This document shows positions 7,664-8,353 of a stretch of DNA of 8,353 nt, piece after piece; positions within the stretch are counted from its first letter, which is position 1, and each line of letters opens with the position of its first letter. The DNA comes from Rhizobacter sp. (lineage in GTDB: Bacteria; Pseudomonadota; Gammaproteobacteria; Burkholderiales; Burkholderiaceae), in NCBI GenBank assembly GCA_014379885.1, contig JACMKW010000562.1, positions 1 to 8,353 of the forward strand, given 5' to 3'. Under the pieces are notes generated by a model. That model searched no databases. It saw nothing but the letters and a program-made list of their open reading frames with translations, and had not been told where the DNA came from. Position numbers and translations under genes: made by a program.

Positions 7664-7761
7664 CCCCCCAGTCGCTTCGCTCCTGCCCCCAGGGGGCGCC
7701 GCCTGGTGGACCGGCGGAGTCGGCTCCACGGGCGTTGCTCTATCACGCTGCGCTGCGCTCG
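7664..7761. repeat. Convergent intergenic region with GC-rich palindromic element
   Basis: These 98 bases separate the cyclase and photolyase stop codons. They hold C6 (7664-7669), a CGCTTCGCTCC stretch, a C5-A-G5 palindrome, a second imperfect hairpin, and an iterated CGCTGCGCTGCGCTCGC tract (7746-7762) that runs one base into the photolyase stop codon. The general pattern resembles short dispersed intergenic repeats known from Comamonadaceae genomes; this is recognition from memory and was not checked against a genome. No promoter or small gene is seen. Confidence 0.5.
7685..7729. terminator. Paired hairpins, possible bidirectional terminator
   Basis: GCCCCC-A-GGGGGC (7685-7697) can form a tight GC stem. 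GTGGA-CCG (7706-7713) pairs with CGG-C-TCCAC (7721-7729), with one bulged C and a 7-base loop. Both sit between convergent genes, where a two-way terminator is expected. Neither hairpin is followed by a U-tract on either strand, so intrinsic termination would be weak, and Rho-dependent termination or simple RNA 3'-end protection is as likely. Confidence 0.4.
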
Positions 7762-8353
7762 CTAAACCCGCGCGGTTCTGACGACGGCGTATCGCGCCAG
7801 TGTCTTTTCCCTCGCCTCGTCGTGCATGACGATTGGCAGCGGATAGGTGTCACCCAACAGCACCTTGCCCTCAGCCAGTTCGATAGGCCGAGCCATCCAC
7901 GGCGCGTGGATCGCCTTGTCCGACAGGCCCGCCAGTTGCGGCACATAACGGCGAATGAACTTGCCTGATGCGTCGAACTTCTCGCTCTGCGTCACCGGGT
8001 TGAAGATGCGGAAGTAGGGCTGCGCGTCGCAGCCGGTGGATGCGGCCCATTGCCAGCCGCCGTTGTTGGCGGCGAGGTCGTAGTCGTTCAGCTTCAAGGC
8101 GAAGTAGCTTTCTCCTCGGCGCCAGTCGAGCCCCAGGTCTTTCACCAGGAAGCTCGCCACCACCATGCGCAGGCGGTTGTGCATGTAGCCGGTCTGGTTG
8201 ATCTGGGCCATGGCGGCGTCCACCAGCGGGTAGCCGGTGCGTCCGGCGCACCAGGCGGCAAAGCCCGAATCGGCAAGCGCGCCGGTTTCCCATTCGACGG
8301 CGTCGAACTCGCGTTTGAAAGCCTGACCGACGACCTGCGGAAAGTGGTCGAGG
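7762..8353 (-). CDS. phrB: Class I CPD (deoxyribodipyrimidine) photolyase, C-terminal part
   Basis: The frame is open from the window edge to a TAG at 7762-7764, giving 196 residues, roughly 40% of a typical ~470-residue enzyme; the N-terminal antenna domain lies outside. It repairs cyclobutane pyrimidine dimers using FADH- and blue light. Fragment numbering: WCAGRTGYPLVDAAM (34-48), YMHNRLRM (56-63) and DLAANNGGWQWAASTG (92-107) are the signature FAD- and DNA-binding blocks. The electron-transfer tryptophans equivalent to E. coli W306, W359 and W382 are W21, W77 and W100; the spacing from W21 to W34 is three residues longer than in E. coli. N96 matches the flavin-N5 Asn378, and N59 and M63 match substrate-contacting N341 and M345, which favours photolyase over cryptochrome. 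It converges on the cyclase gene and is not functionally linked to the pilus genes. Its promoter lies outside the window. Confidence 0.95.
   Translation of the reverse strand, partial: LDHFPQVVGQAFKREFDAVEWETGALADSGFAAWCAGRTGYPLVDAAMAQINQTGYMHNRLRMVVASFLVKDLGLDWRRGESYFALKLNDYDLAANNGGWQWAASTGCDAQPYFRIFNPVTQSEKFDASGKFIRRYVPQLAGLSDKAIHAPWMARPIELAEGKVLLGDTYPLPIVMHDEAREKTLARYAVVRTARV

Noticed and set aside
6245..7729. 494-codon minus-strand frame spanning the end of chpA and the whole cyclase gene
   Set aside because: It crosses two well-supported plus-strand genes and their gap, has shadow-like composition and shows no domain. It is explained by the same codon phase in both genes.
7735..7968. 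Small plus-strand frame of 77 codons opposite the photolyase end
   Set aside because: It lies antisense to the conserved C-terminus of photolyase, with Arg/Leu/Gln-rich composition and no supporting start signal.
1..8353. Search for tRNA, rRNA, CRISPR arrays, insertion sequences and attachment sites
   Set aside because: No cloverleaf-like sequence, spaced direct repeats, transposase motifs or terminal inverted repeats were seen by eye.

Overview
This GC-rich window comes from a betaproteobacterium, most likely a member of the Burkholderiales close to the Comamonadaceae. That placement is inferred from the strong G/C third-position preference, the pilJ-chpA order, and a GC-rich palindromic element after the diguanylate cyclase gene that resembles intergenic repeats I associate with that family. 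No taxonomic search was possible.

Layout: (1) 1-315, plus strand: the last 104 codons of a PilJ-type methyl-accepting protein, the receptor of the type IV pilus chemosensory (Pil-Chp) system. (2) 316-397: an 82-base gap with a 12-base tandem repeat, a GC palindrome and a ribosome binding site. (3) 398-6595, plus: one very large gene (2065 codons) for a ChpA/PilL hybrid histidine kinase. It has four Hpt-like modules with a histidine (H69, H766, H1052, H1284), one degenerate Hpt-like module (Ala at 500), long Pro/Ala/acidic linkers, a CheA-type dimerisation-ATPase-CheW core and a C-terminal receiver (D1992). (4) 6632-7663, plus: a diguanylate cyclase with a GAF-like N-terminal region, an active GGEEF motif and an intact RxxD inhibitory site, 36 bases after chpA and probably in the same transcript. 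(5) 7664-7761: a 98-base convergent intergenic region with hairpins. (6) 7762-8353, minus: the C-terminal 196 codons of a class I CPD photolyase, cut by the window edge.

How the genes work together: PilJ is expected to sense the pilus or surface state and control the ChpA kinase. ChpA passes phosphate through its Hpt modules and receiver to PilG/PilH-type regulators, which would lie outside the window, to control pilus extension and retraction. The cyclase directly downstream suggests that surface or pilus signalling is linked to c-di-GMP output, but this link is inferred from position only. The photolyase is an unrelated neighbour in the opposite orientation.

No wholly new system is evident. 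The points most worth a second look are the Hpt inventory of ChpA with its dead module, repeated acidic-aromatic motifs in a ChpA linker, a perfect 10-bp inverted repeat inside the chpA coding sequence, a C8 tract in a linker, and the chpA-cyclase pairing.
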